Shown piece by piece: positions 44,095 to 52,878 of a stretch of 64,000 nt of DNA (the stretch's first letter is position 1; every line of letters begins with the position of its first letter). Made by a program: the position numbers and the translations under genes. Source of the DNA: Roseovarius lutimaris (lineage in GTDB: Bacteria; Pseudomonadota; Alphaproteobacteria; Rhodobacterales; Rhodobacteraceae). Under the pieces are notes generated by a model. The model saw only the letters and a list, made by a program, of their open reading frames with translations. It was not told where the DNA came from and did not search any database. Where the stretch lies: positions 62,001 to 126,000 of the forward strand of contig NZ_FOVP01000011.1 in assembly GCF_900115165.1 (NCBI RefSeq). Direction: 5' to 3'.

Positions 44095-44692
44095 GGGGCA
44101 TCCCTTTCGGTTTGAAAAGCGGGTCGCAGTAATGGTTGATCTCAAGCTCGATCCCGTCGGCGATCTGGCCGGATTTGAGGCGCTCGGGCGAGGGGTGGCG
44201 ATAGACGGCATCGTTGCCGTCAATGGTCGTCGCATCCTTGTCTTTGATGGCGCCAAGGCGTTCGGCAAGGCGGATGCTGTCAAGGTTCTTGGGGTCGATA
44301 TAACTGACCGCGCCGTCCCAGCCCTGTTGAGTATAGAAATAGCGACGCGCGGCATGGGTGGCCTCAAGTGCATAGCCATGACCGGCCTTGTCGGGCCAGA
44401 TGATCCAGGCGATCTCGCGTTCAGGCCAGGCGGCGGGAAACCAGCCGCCGGCCATGCCAAGGGTGGTCTCACTGATCTTGTCGTGGATCATCCACATGCC
44501 AAACCCGCGGACCTGCCAGTGGCCGATCTCGGCGGCATAAAGCATCCAGGCCTCGTATTTGTTGAGCGGCCCGCCCATGAAGCGCGAGCGATAGGAGCTG
44601 AACGTGGCCTTGAAGTCGGGATAATCCTCGGGGGTGGGCCCGCGCAGCACAAGGCGGCGCGTTTCGATGGTGGGGATGCTGGTCAGGCTCAT
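44087..44692 (-). CDS. GNAT-family N-acetyltransferase (RimJ/RimL-like)
   Basis: The 201-residue protein resembles RimJ/RimL-type acetyltransferases, with IETRRLVLRGPTPEDYPDF at the N-terminus. An AWIIWPDKAGHGYALEATHAARRYFY acetyl-CoA segment and DPKNLDSIRLAERLGA follow. Its ATG overlaps the stop of the preceding acetyltransferase (ATGA) and its end overlaps the chorismate mutase start. The two acetyltransferases look like a tandem duplication. Substrate unknown. Confidence 0.9.
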   Translation of the reverse strand: MSLTSIPTIETRRLVLRGPTPEDYPDFKATFSSYRSRFMGGPLNKYEAWMLYAAEIGHWQVRGFGMWMIHDKISETTLGMAGGWFPAAWPEREIAWIIWPDKAGHGYALEATHAARRYFYTQQGWDGAVSYIDPKNLDSIRLAERLGAIKDKDATTIDGNDAVYRHPSPERLKSGQIADGIELEINHYCDPLFKPKGMPLD

Positions 44693-45258
44693 GCGTAGGC
44701 CTCGACCGAGCCGTCATCATCTGCGTCGTCCTCAAACAGGTCGCCCGGGCCGGGGTGGCGATACAAAAGATCGTGGCCCATGTGGACGTTTTCATATTCG
44801 CGCTCGAACCACGCGCCAAGCCGTTCGGCAAGTGCGATGGAGCGGGTATTGCCCGGCACGATATTCGAGGTGAGCGTGGTAAAGCCAAGATCCTGATAGG
44901 CATAACGGCGCGCACGCGCGGCCGCCTCTTGGGCGATGCCTTTGCCCTCGAAGCCATCAAATACGACCCAGCCAAGCTCTGGCTCGGGCCAGCCTTCGGG
45001 GTTCCAGATGCCGGAAATGCCAGCGGTTTCGCCACTGTCTTTCATCTCGATGCTGAAATAGCCGTAGCCGTGGATATGCCAATGCCCGACGTTCAGCGCA
45101 AACCAGCGCCAGGCCTCGCCGCGATTGGGCGCGGCGCCAAAGCCGCTCGCGCGGTTTTGGTCGAGCAGGAACGCAATCATCGGCTCGATATCGCGCGGCT
45201 CGGGGCCACGCAAGATAAGGCGTTCGGTTTCGAGAATGGGGGCTTGGGTCAGGCTCAT
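44689..45258 (-). CDS. GNAT-family N-acetyltransferase (RimJ/RimL-like)
   Basis: This 189-residue paralogue of the following gene has LETERLILRGPEPRDIEPM, LGWVVFDGFEGKGIAQEAAARARRYAYQ and PGNTRSIALAERLGAWFERE. ATG 45258 follows AAGGGGG at seven bases; an in-frame start at 45282 is less well placed. It ends in an acidic tail (FEDDADDDGSVEAYA). It lies 74 bases after ffh, with a dispersed repeat in the gap. Confidence 0.9.
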   Translation of the reverse strand: MSLTQAPILETERLILRGPEPRDIEPMIAFLLDQNRASGFGAAPNRGEAWRWFALNVGHWHIHGYGYFSIEMKDSGETAGISGIWNPEGWPEPELGWVVFDGFEGKGIAQEAAARARRYAYQDLGFTTLTSNIVPGNTRSIALAERLGAWFEREYENVHMGHDLLYRHPGPGDLFEDDADDDGSVEAYA

Positions 45259-45303
45259 TGCTGTGCCCCCTTCAAGCGCCATGCCGTTGGCCGCGTCGGA
45301 TTC

Positions 45304-45326
45304 GAGTATTTGAGGAAAGATGAAAG
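45304..45326. repeat. copy of the 23-bp dispersed repeat
   Basis: This copy has the same GAGTATTT...AAAGATGAAAG pattern as the elements at 14136-14213 and 51192-51214. It lies seven bases beyond the ffh stop, between ffh and the acetyltransferase gene. Confidence 0.65.
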
Positions 45327-45332
45327 CATGGG

Positions 45333-46838
45333 TTATTTCTTTTTCCCAAAGCCTGACAGGCCGGGGGGCAGACCCATGCCACCGCCCATGCCGCCGAGGC
45401 CGCCCAAACCACCGGGCAGCTTGCCACCCATGGCGCGCGCCGCCTCTTCCATCGCCTTGGGGTCGTTCATGTCGGGCATGCCGCCGCCCGCCCCCTTGCC
45501 GCCAAACATGCCTTTCATGGCCTGTTTGAGCATGCCACCCTTGCCCATCTTCTTCATCATGTCAGCCATCTGGCGATGCATCTTGAGAAGCTTGTTGAGC
45601 TCGGACACCTCAAGCCCGGCCCCCGCCGCGATCCGTTTTTTGCGACTGGCCTGAAGCAGGGCGGGATTGGCGCGCTCTTTCCTGGTCATGGATTGGACAA
45701 GCGCGATCTGGCGGGTGATGATCTTGTCGTCAAATCCGGCGTCCTGGACCTGTTTGGCCATTTTGCCCATGCCGGGCATCATCCCCATCACGCCTTCCAT
45801 GCCGCCCATTTTCTGCATCTGTTCAAGCTGCATCCTGAGGTCGTTCATGTTGAACTGACCCTTCTGAAAGCGCTTCATCATCCGCTCGGCCTGTTCAGCC
45901 TCGATGGTGGCCTGGGCCTTTTCCACAAGGCTTACGATGTCGCCCATGCCAAGGATGCGCCCGGCGATGCGCTCTGGCTCAAACGTCTCAAGCGCGTCAA
46001 GCTTTTCGCCAAGGCCGACAAAGCGGATCGGCTTGCCGGTTACGGCGCGCATTGAGAGCGCCGCACCGCCACGCCCGTCGCCATCCATCCGGGTCAGGAT
46101 CACGCCGGTCACGCCGATCTTGTCGTCAAATTCCGTCGCCACGTTGACCGCGTCCTGACCGGTGAGACCATCGACCACCAGCAGGGTTTCGCGTGGCTTG
46201 GCCACGTCGCGCACGGCGGCGGCCTGGGCGATCAGGTCGGTGTCGATATGCAATCGGCCGGCGGTGTCGAGGATATAGACGTCATAGCCGCCCATCGCGG
46301 CCTGGGTCTTGGCGCGTTTGGCGATCGTCACCGGGTCTTCGCCCTTGACGATCGGCAGGGTATCGACCCCGATCTGGGTGCCGAGAATTTGCAGCTGTTC
46401 CATCGCCGCCGGGCGGTTCACGTCAAGCGAGGCCATCAGCACGCGCTTGCCCTCGCGCTCTTTCAGGCGCTTGGCAAGCTTGGCGGTGGTGGTGGTCTTG
46501 CCCGAACCTTGCAGGCCGACCATCAGGATCGGGGCAGGCGGGTTGTCGATGCGCAGCGCGCCGGGATCATCCGACCCGCGCAGCGTGTCGATCAGTGCGT
46601 CATGCACGATCTTGACGACCTGCTGGCCAGGGGTGATGGATTTGGTAACCGCCTGACCGGTGGCCTTTTGCTGAATCGCCTTGACGAAATCGCGCGCCAC
46701 GGGCAGCGATACATCGGCCTCAAGCAGGGCGACACGCACCTCACGCAGGGCGGTTTTGACATCCTCTTCGGACAAGGCCCCTTGTTTTGTCAGCCGGTCA
46801 AAGACACCGGAGAGGCGTTCGGACAGATTTTCAAACAT
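45333..46838 (-). CDS. ffh: signal recognition particle protein Ffh
   Basis: Ffh is the SRP GTPase that, with 4.5S RNA, targets membrane proteins co-translationally. The 501-residue protein starts MFENLSERLSGVFDRLT. It has GLQGSGKTTTTAKLA (about residue 107), DTAGRLHID, LTRMDGDGRGGAALS and GLGEKLDALETFEPERIAGRILGMGD. A methionine-rich M domain with a Gly/Met tail ends the protein. GGAG precedes ATG 46838. The open frame upstream to 47015 has no ribosome-binding site. It heads the run leading to rpsP. Confidence 0.97.
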   Translation of the reverse strand: MFENLSERLSGVFDRLTKQGALSEEDVKTALREVRVALLEADVSLPVARDFVKAIQQKATGQAVTKSITPGQQVVKIVHDALIDTLRGSDDPGALRIDNPPAPILMVGLQGSGKTTTTAKLAKRLKEREGKRVLMASLDVNRPAAMEQLQILGTQIGVDTLPIVKGEDPVTIAKRAKTQAAMGGYDVYILDTAGRLHIDTDLIAQAAAVRDVAKPRETLLVVDGLTGQDAVNVATEFDDKIGVTGVILTRMDGDGRGGAALSMRAVTGKPIRFVGLGEKLDALETFEPERIAGRILGMGDIVSLVEKAQATIEAEQAERMMKRFQKGQFNMNDLRMQLEQMQKMGGMEGVMGMMPGMGKMAKQVQDAGFDDKIITRQIALVQSMTRKERANPALLQASRKKRIAAGAGLEVSELNKLLKMHRQMADMMKKMGKGGMLKQAMKGMFGGKGAGGGMPDMNDPKAMEEAARAMGGKLPGGLGGLGGMGGGMGLPPGLSGFGKKK

Positions 46839-46993
46839 CTCAAGCGCTCCTTTGAGCCGTTGATCATTAGCCCCAAAATAGGCAGGGACGGTGCAAATGC
46901 CAATCTCCCCCGTGGGCGCAACGCGCTGACGGGGGGCGATCCCTGCACAATGGCAAAGGGACCGGAAGCGTTGAACTTCCGGAGGTTGGGGGG

Positions 46994-47022
46994 CGTTTAC
47001 GCGCGCGCGCCTCATGAGTCAA
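46994..47022 (-). promoter_or_regulatory. candidate housekeeping promoter for ffh
   Basis: On the minus strand TTGACT (47022-47017) is separated by 17 bases from TAAACG (46999-46994). The -35 fits the alphaproteobacterial CTTGAC pattern; the -10 is weak. The spacer is an alternating CG run. It lies about 155 bases before the ffh start. Confidence 0.35.
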
Positions 47023-47046
47023 GCCTTGGCGCCGCCGCGCCACGCC

Positions 47047-47199
47047 TTAGCGGGGCGGCAAAAGAAAGCCCTCAAGAATCCGATATATCTGGTCCGCCTC
47101 GAATGTATCGTGTGGATCAAGAGCCTGTGCGCTGCTGGCCCCTGAGGCAAGCATCAGGATCAAAAGGGCCTGCGCGAGTATGGACAATGGATTTGGCAT
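47047..47199 (-). CDS. 50-residue putative secreted peptide
   Basis: The frame begins MPNPLSILAQALLILMLASG and continues ASSAQALDPHDTFEADQ, giving a clear signal peptide with a likely cleavage site after AQA. The mature peptide would have only ~25 residues. No good Shine-Dalgarno is visible before ATG 47199. It may be a small secreted peptide, or a remnant of a longer gene. The rest of the 540-base gap between ffh and the LysR gene holds only the candidate ffh promoter and a CCCCG/CGGGG hairpin near 47330. Confidence 0.4.
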   Translation of the reverse strand: MPNPLSILAQALLILMLASGASSAQALDPHDTFEADQIYRILEGFLLPPR

Positions 47200-47377
47200 A
47201 TGCAGTGTCCGATCAATGATCTGTCCATTTTATCCCTCAAAGGCGATGGCGCATTGCGTCAGATCAATCGGCCGGATTTCGTTTTGCCGTTGCAGGATGG
47301 GGGTGTGCGCTTTACCAAGATATGAACCCCCGATCGTTTTTCCGGGGAGTGATGTGAATTAACGCACAGAGAGAACA

Positions 47378-48259
47378 ATGGAACATTGGGATGAAGTGCG
47401 CACCGCCTATAACGTCGCGCGCATAGGTACGGTCAGCGGCGCTGCGGACGTATTGGGCGTGCATCATGCCACGGTGATCCGCCATATTGACGCGCTGGAG
47501 GAACGGCTTGGCGTCAAGCTCTTTCAGCGCCACGCGCGCGGCTACACGCCAACCGAAGCGGGCAGCGACCTGTTGCGTGTGGCGCAGGCCACCGCTGATC
47601 AGTTCAGCCAGCTGGCCGGGCGGATCAAAGGGCGCGGCAACGAGGTGTCCGGCGAATTGGTGGTTACCTCCATCGGCGGGCTAAGTCATCTTCTGGTGCC
47701 GGTGCTGGCGGATTTTCAGGAGGATTTTCCGGGGCTGACCGTGCGCTATCTGACCGGGGACCGCCTGTTCCGGCTGGAATATGGCGAGGCGCATGTGGCG
47801 GTGCGCGCGGGCTCTGTTCCCGATCAGCCCGACAATGTGGTGCAACCGTTCTTTCGTCAGGAATTCACGCTTTATGCCAGCGAAAGCTATGTGGCGCGCC
47901 ATGGCCTGCCCAAGACTGAGGGCGATTTTATCAGCCACCGCTTTATCGGCGTCGATGATCCCAAAACCCGCGCGCCCTTTGCCCGCTGGATGCAAGACAA
48001 CGTCCCCGCCGACAACATCATCTTTCGCAGCGGTGACGTGCATGCGCAGCGCCGCGCGATCCAAAGCGGGGCGGGTATCGGCTTTACCTCGGTGCTTCAG
48101 GCCGCCGAGGTCGAGGGACTGGTGCAGGTGATGCCGCCCAAACCCGAATGGGTCGCACCGCTGTGGTTGGTGACACATATGGATCTGCACCGCACCACCA
48201 AGGTTCAGGCGTTTCTGGCCTTTCTCAAGGATCGCTCCAAGGCATGGCAGCCCGAATGA
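47378..48259 (+). CDS. LysR-family transcriptional regulator
   Basis: The 293-residue LysR regulator has an N-terminal winged helix (residues 3-62, VSGAADVLGVHHATVIRHIDALEERLGVKLF) and a substrate-binding domain. Its stop overlaps the start of the EamA transporter gene (ATGA), so the two form a unit in which the regulator may control export. The ligand is unknown. Confidence 0.9.
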   Translation: MEHWDEVRTAYNVARIGTVSGAADVLGVHHATVIRHIDALEERLGVKLFQRHARGYTPTEAGSDLLRVAQATADQFSQLAGRIKGRGNEVSGELVVTSIGGLSHLLVPVLADFQEDFPGLTVRYLTGDRLFRLEYGEAHVAVRAGSVPDQPDNVVQPFFRQEFTLYASESYVARHGLPKTEGDFISHRFIGVDDPKTRAPFARWMQDNVPADNIIFRSGDVHAQRRAIQSGAGIGFTSVLQAAEVEGLVQVMPPKPEWVAPLWLVTHMDLHRTTKVQAFLAFLKDRSKAWQPE

Positions 48260-49149
48260 ACGAAGCGGCGCGCGGGCATCTTGCGATGCTGGCGTTTTCG
48301 GCGCTTGTGGCAGGGTCGTTTGCGCTTGGGTCAATGGCGGCGGGTCATATTGCGCCGGCCGCTCTGAATGCGCCGCGCTTTGTGATTGCGGCGATGATCG
48401 TGGGGGGCGGCGCGGCCCTGACCACCGGCATCCCGCGCGCGACATGGCGTGCGCCCTGGCGGTATCTGCTTCTGGGCGGGGCGATGGGGCTTTATTTCGT
48501 GCTGATGTTCGAGGGGCTGAAAACCGCGCCGCCGGTCTCTGCGGCGGCGGTGTTTACCCTGACGCCGGTGATGGCGGGGCTGGCGGGCTATGTCATGCTG
48601 CGCCAGATCACCACGCCGCGCATGGCGCTTGCGCTTGGCATCGGCGCATTTGGCGCGCTTTGGGTGATCTTTCGCGCCGACCTTGGCGCCTTGTTTGCCT
48701 TTGAGGTCGGGCGCGGCGAGGTCATTTATTTCTGGGGCTGCGCGGCGCATGCGATCTATACGCCGCTGGTGCGTCTGCTCAATCGCGGCGAGCGCCCGGT
48801 GGTGTTTTCCTTTGGCACGATGCTGGCGGCGGCGGGTCTGATCACGCTCGCGGGCTGGTCCGATATTGCGGCAACGGATTGGGGCGCTTTGCCGGGCATC
48901 GTGTGGGTCACGCTGATCTATACGGCGGTGTTTGCCACCGCGCTGACCTTTGTGTTGCTGCAATATGCCAGCCTGCACCTGCCAAGCGCCAAGGTGATGG
49001 CCTATACCTATCTCACGCCAAGCTGGGTGATCTGCTGGCAGGTGGCGCTTGGCCATCCGGTGCCGGGCGGTCTTGTGCTTGCGGGGGTCGGATTGACCGT
49101 TGTGGCGCTTTTCCTGTTGCTCAAGGACGAAGCTGCCGCCTTCAGATAA
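48256..49149 (+). CDS. EamA/DMT-family transporter
   Basis: The 297-residue protein has ten predicted helices in two EamA repeats (for example GLKTAPPVSAAAVFTLTPVMAGL and YASLHLPSAKVMAYTYLTPSW). DMT proteins export metabolites such as amino acids. The start is ATG 48256, overlapping the LysR stop; ATG 48244 is an alternative. Its end overlaps the convergent glycosyltransferase by eight bases. Confidence 0.9.
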   Translation: MNEAARGHLAMLAFSALVAGSFALGSMAAGHIAPAALNAPRFVIAAMIVGGGAALTTGIPRATWRAPWRYLLLGGAMGLYFVLMFEGLKTAPPVSAAAVFTLTPVMAGLAGYVMLRQITTPRMALALGIGAFGALWVIFRADLGALFAFEVGRGEVIYFWGCAAHAIYTPLVRLLNRGERPVVFSFGTMLAAAGLITLAGWSDIAATDWGALPGIVWVTLIYTAVFATALTFVLLQYASLHLPSAKVMAYTYLTPSWVICWQVALGHPVPGGLVLAGVGLTVVALFLLLKDEAAAFR

Positions 49150-50125
49150 ATCCGGCCTCTCTCAGGTCCAGCCGCAATTGGCGCAATTCAGGCGGCAGCG
49201 CGCTTTCACGCTCATTCGGGGCGGGGGCCGTTTTCAACTGCGCGAGTGCGGCGGTGGTCCAGAGGTCGGCCTTGGCAAAGCTGGTGATCTGGCGCGCGAT
49301 GGCGTCGAACACCGGCTGGCGCGTGCGGCGCTGGATAAGGCCGACGCGGGTGCCGAGCGGCATCACGAAAGGCGCCATGTGAAAGGCCGAGCCATCCGGG
49401 CCGACAATCTCATGCGCGGCCATGTAGCGTTGGCATTGCACCGCGATCGTGTGGCGTTCGGGGTGAAAGACCGTAAACCCTGCCGCCGACAGCCAGCGTT
49501 CGATCTGTTGCTCATGGGGCACCTGCTGGGCAGGATTTTTGAGCCGACGGCGCGAGATATAGAGCTTTTCCGGCCCCTCGGGCGCAATCGCGGCGCAAAG
49601 ATGCCGCCGCACATAGGCGCGAAACTCTGGTGTGCCAGGCGTCCAGTGCATATGCCCCATGCCCTGGCTGGGGATCACCAATTCGTCGACCTGCACCGGC
49701 TCTGTCGCAAGATGCACGGGCAGGCCCTGCCCGAGGATGTCGAGAAGCGGGCCAAGGCGGCGCCGGATCACCGCCGCGATGTCGCGGCCATGCATCGGGA
49801 TGATGGTGATCCCGTCAAACTGCCCTCCGGCATGATCAAGCGCCCAAAGGCGGCTTATGCATTCCAGAAGGAAATGACCGAAATGATGCCGTCCGACCCC
49901 GGCATATAGCCAGCGACCGGGCAGGCGCGCGACCGGCCCGCAGGGTGCGTCAGGATCTGGCGTAAATCGGCCGCCCGACAACAGGGTGCGTGCCTGCGCC
50001 ACCGGCTTACCCTCTGATGTCACGACACCGCAGGCATGCCTTTTGTCCGCCGCCATCGGCACAACAATCGCGCCGCTGACCCTGTCGATCCGGGCCTCGG
50101 GGAGATTCTTGGCGTCAGGTATCAT
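49142..50125 (-). CDS. glycosyltransferase family 61-like protein
   Basis: The 327-residue protein resembles the GT61/DUF563 group, with GRHHFGHFLLECISRLWAL in the first half. EKLYISRRRL and IVGPDGSAFHMAPFVMPLGTRVGLI occur in the second half. Members often act in surface polysaccharide synthesis. Its start at ATG 50125 overlaps the ArsR gene end by 11 bases, so it is co-translated with that regulator. Acceptor and donor sugars are unknown. Confidence 0.8.
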   Translation of the reverse strand: MIPDAKNLPEARIDRVSGAIVVPMAADKRHACGVVTSEGKPVAQARTLLSGGRFTPDPDAPCGPVARLPGRWLYAGVGRHHFGHFLLECISRLWALDHAGGQFDGITIIPMHGRDIAAVIRRRLGPLLDILGQGLPVHLATEPVQVDELVIPSQGMGHMHWTPGTPEFRAYVRRHLCAAIAPEGPEKLYISRRRLKNPAQQVPHEQQIERWLSAAGFTVFHPERHTIAVQCQRYMAAHEIVGPDGSAFHMAPFVMPLGTRVGLIQRRTRQPVFDAIARQITSFAKADLWTTAALAQLKTAPAPNERESALPPELRQLRLDLREAGFI

Positions 50126-50450
50126 CGGGCAACTCTGTGCGCAGGAACCTTTCAAAAGCGTCAAGATGGATCGCCTCGAACTGGCCAAACCCCTGCATCC
50201 AGATGCTGGCATCACGAAGCGCGTCCGGTTCCAGCTTGCACCACTTCACCCGCCCGCGCCGTTCCTGGCTTATAAGGCCTGCGCGGCTCAGGATGTTGAG
50301 GTGCTTGGAAATCGCCGCAAGGCTCATCTCGAAGGGTTGGGCGACATCGGTCACGGCCATGTCATCCTCAAGCAGCATCGACAGGATCGCGCGGCGGGTC
50401 GGGTCGCCAAGGGCCGCAAAAACGGTATCAAGTGCTTGGGATTTGCTCAT
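50115..50450 (-). CDS. ArsR-family transcriptional regulator
   Basis: The 111-residue winged-helix protein has FAALGDPTRRAILSMLLEDDMAVTDVAQPFEMSLAAISKHLNILSRAGLISQERRGRVKWCKLEP. It resembles the ArsR subgroup with no obvious metal-binding cysteine pair, so it may not be a metal sensor. ATG 50450 is used; the frame continues upstream without a clear ribosome-binding site. It overlaps and precedes the glycosyltransferase gene. It is divergent from the universal stress protein gene. Confidence 0.88.
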   Translation of the reverse strand: MSKSQALDTVFAALGDPTRRAILSMLLEDDMAVTDVAQPFEMSLAAISKHLNILSRAGLISQERRGRVKWCKLEPDALRDASIWMQGFGQFEAIHLDAFERFLRTELPDDT

Positions 50451-50638
50451 GATCTTGTTAAGCCTAACCGGATGCACGGCGTCAACGCCTATGCGGGGCC
50501 CGTGCATCGGTCGGGCGGGCGGAGTGTGTCTTTTCCGGCTCATTTGGCCGCAAATACCGGTTGATCTGTGACAAAGCCAAGCAACAGGCGCCGGTCTAGG
50601 CTCGCGACGCAACAACAGGAAACGCGAAAGGAAATATA

Positions 50639-51052
50639 ATGTTTTCAACAATCATGGTTCCCGTCGATCTGGTTCACAAGGATACGCTGGCCAAGGCACT
50701 GGACGCTGCGGGCGATATGGCCAAGCGGTACGGCGCAATGATCAAGGTGGTAAGCGTGGGCGGGGAAATGCCAAGCGAGCTTGGCCATAATGCGGATGAG
50801 TTTACCGAAACCGTGACCGGTTTTGCCCAGGGCCTGCGCGACAAATACGGGGTCGAGGTTGAGGCCGAGACGATCATTAGCCACGACCCCGAGGTTGAAA
50901 CCACCTCTGCGCTGATGAAGGCGATCGACCGCACCGGCGCCGACCTTGTGATCATGGCAAGCCATGTGCCGGGTGTCCTCGAACATATCTTCAGTTCGCA
51001 CGGCGGCTATATCGCACAGCATGCCAAGGTTTCCGTCTTTATCGTTCGCTGA
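50639..51052 (+). CDS. universal stress protein family (UspA-like)
   Basis: The 137-residue UspA-fold protein begins MFSTIMVPVDLVHKDTLAKAL and ends with ADLVIMASHVPGVLEHIFSSHGGYIAQHAKVSVFIVR. The G-x2-G-x9-G(S/T) ATP-binding pattern is not fully kept, so nucleotide binding is uncertain. AAAGGAAAT precedes ATG 50639. A GCGCGCC/GGCGCGC inverted repeat follows (51061-51102). The protein probably acts in stress adaptation. Confidence 0.9.
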   Translation: MFSTIMVPVDLVHKDTLAKALDAAGDMAKRYGAMIKVVSVGGEMPSELGHNADEFTETVTGFAQGLRDKYGVEVEAETIISHDPEVETTSALMKAIDRTGADLVIMASHVPGVLEHIFSSHGGYIAQHAKVSVFIVR

Positions 51053-51191
51053 AGACCTCTGCGCGCCGGGTCGGTTCAGGTGACCCTCCGGGTCGGCGCG
51101 CCAAAGCTCTGGCAAAGCTCAACCACTTGGTTGAATATGGCCAAAGCGCGCGAAAGCCACGAAAGAGGGCCTGCGGCGGAATCGCACGCGC

Positions 51192-51214
51192 CTTTCATCT
51201 TTCTAAAAATACTC
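51192..51214. repeat. copy of the 23-bp dispersed repeat
   Basis: This is an exact reverse complement of the copy at 14191-14213. It lies in the 265-base gap between the stress protein gene and atpI, about 50 bases before the candidate atp promoter. The rest of that gap shows only the GC inverted repeat near 51061-51102. Confidence 0.7.
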
Positions 51215-51260
51215 AAGAAAACAAAATGTTACATCGTTTTTCTGCGCTGCCGCCTGGCGC

Positions 51261-51289
51261 TTGACTTGAGGGCTGGTGCCGCATAGCAA
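51261..51289 (+). promoter_or_regulatory. candidate promoter of the F0 atp operon
   Basis: CGCTTGACT provides TTGACT at 51261-51266, followed after 17 bases by TAGCAA at 51284-51289. The -35 fits the alphaproteobacterial housekeeping pattern; the -10 is imperfect. It ends 28 bases before the atpI start. Confidence 0.45.
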
Positions 51290-51317
51290 AGGCGCAACAG
51301 ACTTGAGGGGCAATGGC

Positions 51318-51680
51318 GTGACAGATCCCGATCAGGCAGAGCGACTTGCGCAGCTTGAGGCGAGGATCAACCGGCTCAAGGCCAAGGACGCGCCAAAGCC
51401 TCATCAGGAGGAGCATTATTCTCAGGCAAATCTCGCCTGGCGGATGGTGATCGAACTTGTTGCCGGTCTGCTGATCGGTTTTGGCATAGGGTACGGGCTT
51501 GATGTCCTGTTCGGGACGCTCCCGGTTTTCCTTGTGCTGTTTACCCTGCTGGGGCTGGCGGCCGGCATCAAGACGATGATGCGAAGCGCGGCCGAGTTGC
51601 AGCAAAAGAACACGGCCGACACGGTCAACGGCAATGCGCCCGAAAAGGGTGCGAATGAGAGGGCAAAAAATGGCGACTGA
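51318..51680 (+). CDS. atpI: ATP synthase protein I
   Basis: AtpI is a small membrane protein that helps assemble the c-ring. The 120-residue protein has a charged N-terminus and two helices ([24 protein letters not shown] and [17 protein letters not shown]). GTG 51318, with GAGGGG seven bases upstream, gives [18 protein letters not shown] longer frame from 51276 has no ribosome-binding site. Its end overlaps the atpB start by 11 bases. Confidence 0.92.
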   Translation: MTDPDQAERLAQLEARINRLKAKDAPKPHQEEHYSQANLAWRMVIELVAGLLIGFGIGYGLDVLFGTLPVFLVLFTLLGLAAGIKTMMRSAAELQQKNTADTVNGNAPEKGANERAKNGD

Positions 51681-52452
51681 AACGCATGGTGCCGATCAAG
51701 GCGGTCTGGTTTTTCACCCGATGGATCAGTTCATCGTCAAACCCCTGTTCGGCGACGGGCCGGTTGGCCTTTTCACCCTGACCAATGTGACCCTTTGGAT
51801 GGCGCTGACCGTGCTGGCGATCTTTGCGTTGCTGGTTATGGGCACCTCCGGGCGCGCCACAATCCCGAGCCGGGTTCAGTCGATTGCCGAGTTGGCCTAT
51901 GACTTCATTCGTAAAATGGTCGAGGATGTGGCCGGCAAGGATGCACTGGTGTTCTTTCCGTACATCATGACGCTGTTCCTGTTCATTCTCTTTGCCAACT
52001 TCCTCGGCCTTCTGCCGATGGCCTTTACGACCACAAGCCATATCGCGGTGACGGCTGTGATGGCGGTGATGGTGTTCCTCACCGTGACCATCGTGGGCTT
52101 CGTCAAGCACGGCTTTGGCTTTCTCGGCCTCTTCTGGGTAAGCTCGGCACCTTTGGCGCTACGCCCGGTGCTGGCGTTGATCGAGGTGATTTCCTACTTT
52201 GTGCGCCCGGTCAGCCACTCCATTCGTCTTGCAGGCAATATGATGGCCGGTCACGCCGTGGTGAAAGTCTTCGCGGCCTTCGCGCCGATGATCCTGATTT
52301 CGACCGGTATCGGCCTTGCGGTCACGCCGTTGTCGATCCTTGCGATCTCGACGATCTATGCGCTTGAGGTGCTGGTGGCCTTCATTCAGGCCTATGTCTT
52401 TACAATCCTGACCTGTGTCTACCTCAAGGATGCGCTGCATCCGAGCCACTAG
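51670..52452 (+). CDS. atpB: ATP synthase F0 subunit a
   Basis: Subunit a forms the proton half-channels of the F0 motor. The 260-residue protein has five to six helices and the essential arginine in [19 protein letters not shown] (about residue 192). [18 protein letters not shown] is also characteristic. ATG 51670 follows GAGAGGG within the end of atpI. The F1 genes are absent here, as is usual for the split atp operons of alphaproteobacteria. Confidence 0.97.
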   Translation: MATETHGADQGGLVFHPMDQFIVKPLFGDGPVGLFTLTNVTLWMALTVLAIFALLVMGTSGRATIPSRVQSIAELAYDFIRKMVEDVAGKDALVFFPYIMTLFLFILFANFLGLLPMAFTTTSHIAVTAVMAVMVFLTVTIVGFVKHGFGFLGLFWVSSAPLALRPVLALIEVISYFVRPVSHSIRLAGNMMAGHAVVKVFAAFAPMILISTGIGLAVTPLSILAISTIYALEVLVAFIQAYVFTILTCVYLKDALHPSH

Positions 52453-52457
52453 GCGGC

Positions 52458-52472
52458 GTGGGTTTCACCCAC
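52458..52472 (+). repeat. small hairpin between atpB and atpE
   Basis: GTGGGT (52458-52463) pairs with ACCCAC (52467-52472) around TTC, just after the atpB stop. It lies in a 102-base gap before atpE, which is needed in many copies per complex. It may protect or separate the atpE message. Confidence 0.5.
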
Positions 52473-52554
52473 CCTACGAACAACCTGACGACGGCGGGTT
52501 CGCCTGCCTCACGACCGACTGATCAATGCCAATTCCAACTTAAGGAGAAATCAC

Positions 52555-52791
52555 ATGGAAGGCGATATCGTACAAATGGGTGCCTACATCGGCGCAGGCC
52601 TCGCATGCACAGGCATGGGTGGTGCAGCTCTTGGTGTGGGTCACGTGGCCGGCAACTTCCTCTCGGGCGCTCTGCGTAACCCTTCGGCCGCTGCTGGCCA
52701 GACCGCGACGCTGTTCATCGGTATCGCATTTGCCGAAGCTCTGGGGATCTTCTCGTTCCTCGTCGCGCTTCTGCTGATGTTCGCTGTCTAA
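52555..52791 (+). CDS. atpE: ATP synthase F0 subunit c
   Basis: The 78-residue proteolipid has two helices joined by the polar loop [11 protein letters not shown]. The proton-carrying glutamate is in [16 protein letters not shown] (about residue 61). Glycine-rich helix 1 ([21 protein letters not shown]) fits a c-ring. AAGGAG seven bases before ATG 52555 is a strong ribosome-binding site, which suits the high copy number. Confidence 0.97.
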   Translation: MEGDIVQMGAYIGAGLACTGMGGAALGVGHVAGNFLSGALRNPSAAAGQTATLFIGIAFAEALGIFSFLVALLLMFAV

Positions 52792-52878
52792 GACTCTCGG
52801 GTAGCTGATCCTTTCGACCGGGGGGCGGCGCATTGTCGCCGCCGCCCGGTGCACGGAACTTTCCCTTAGGAGAACGAC

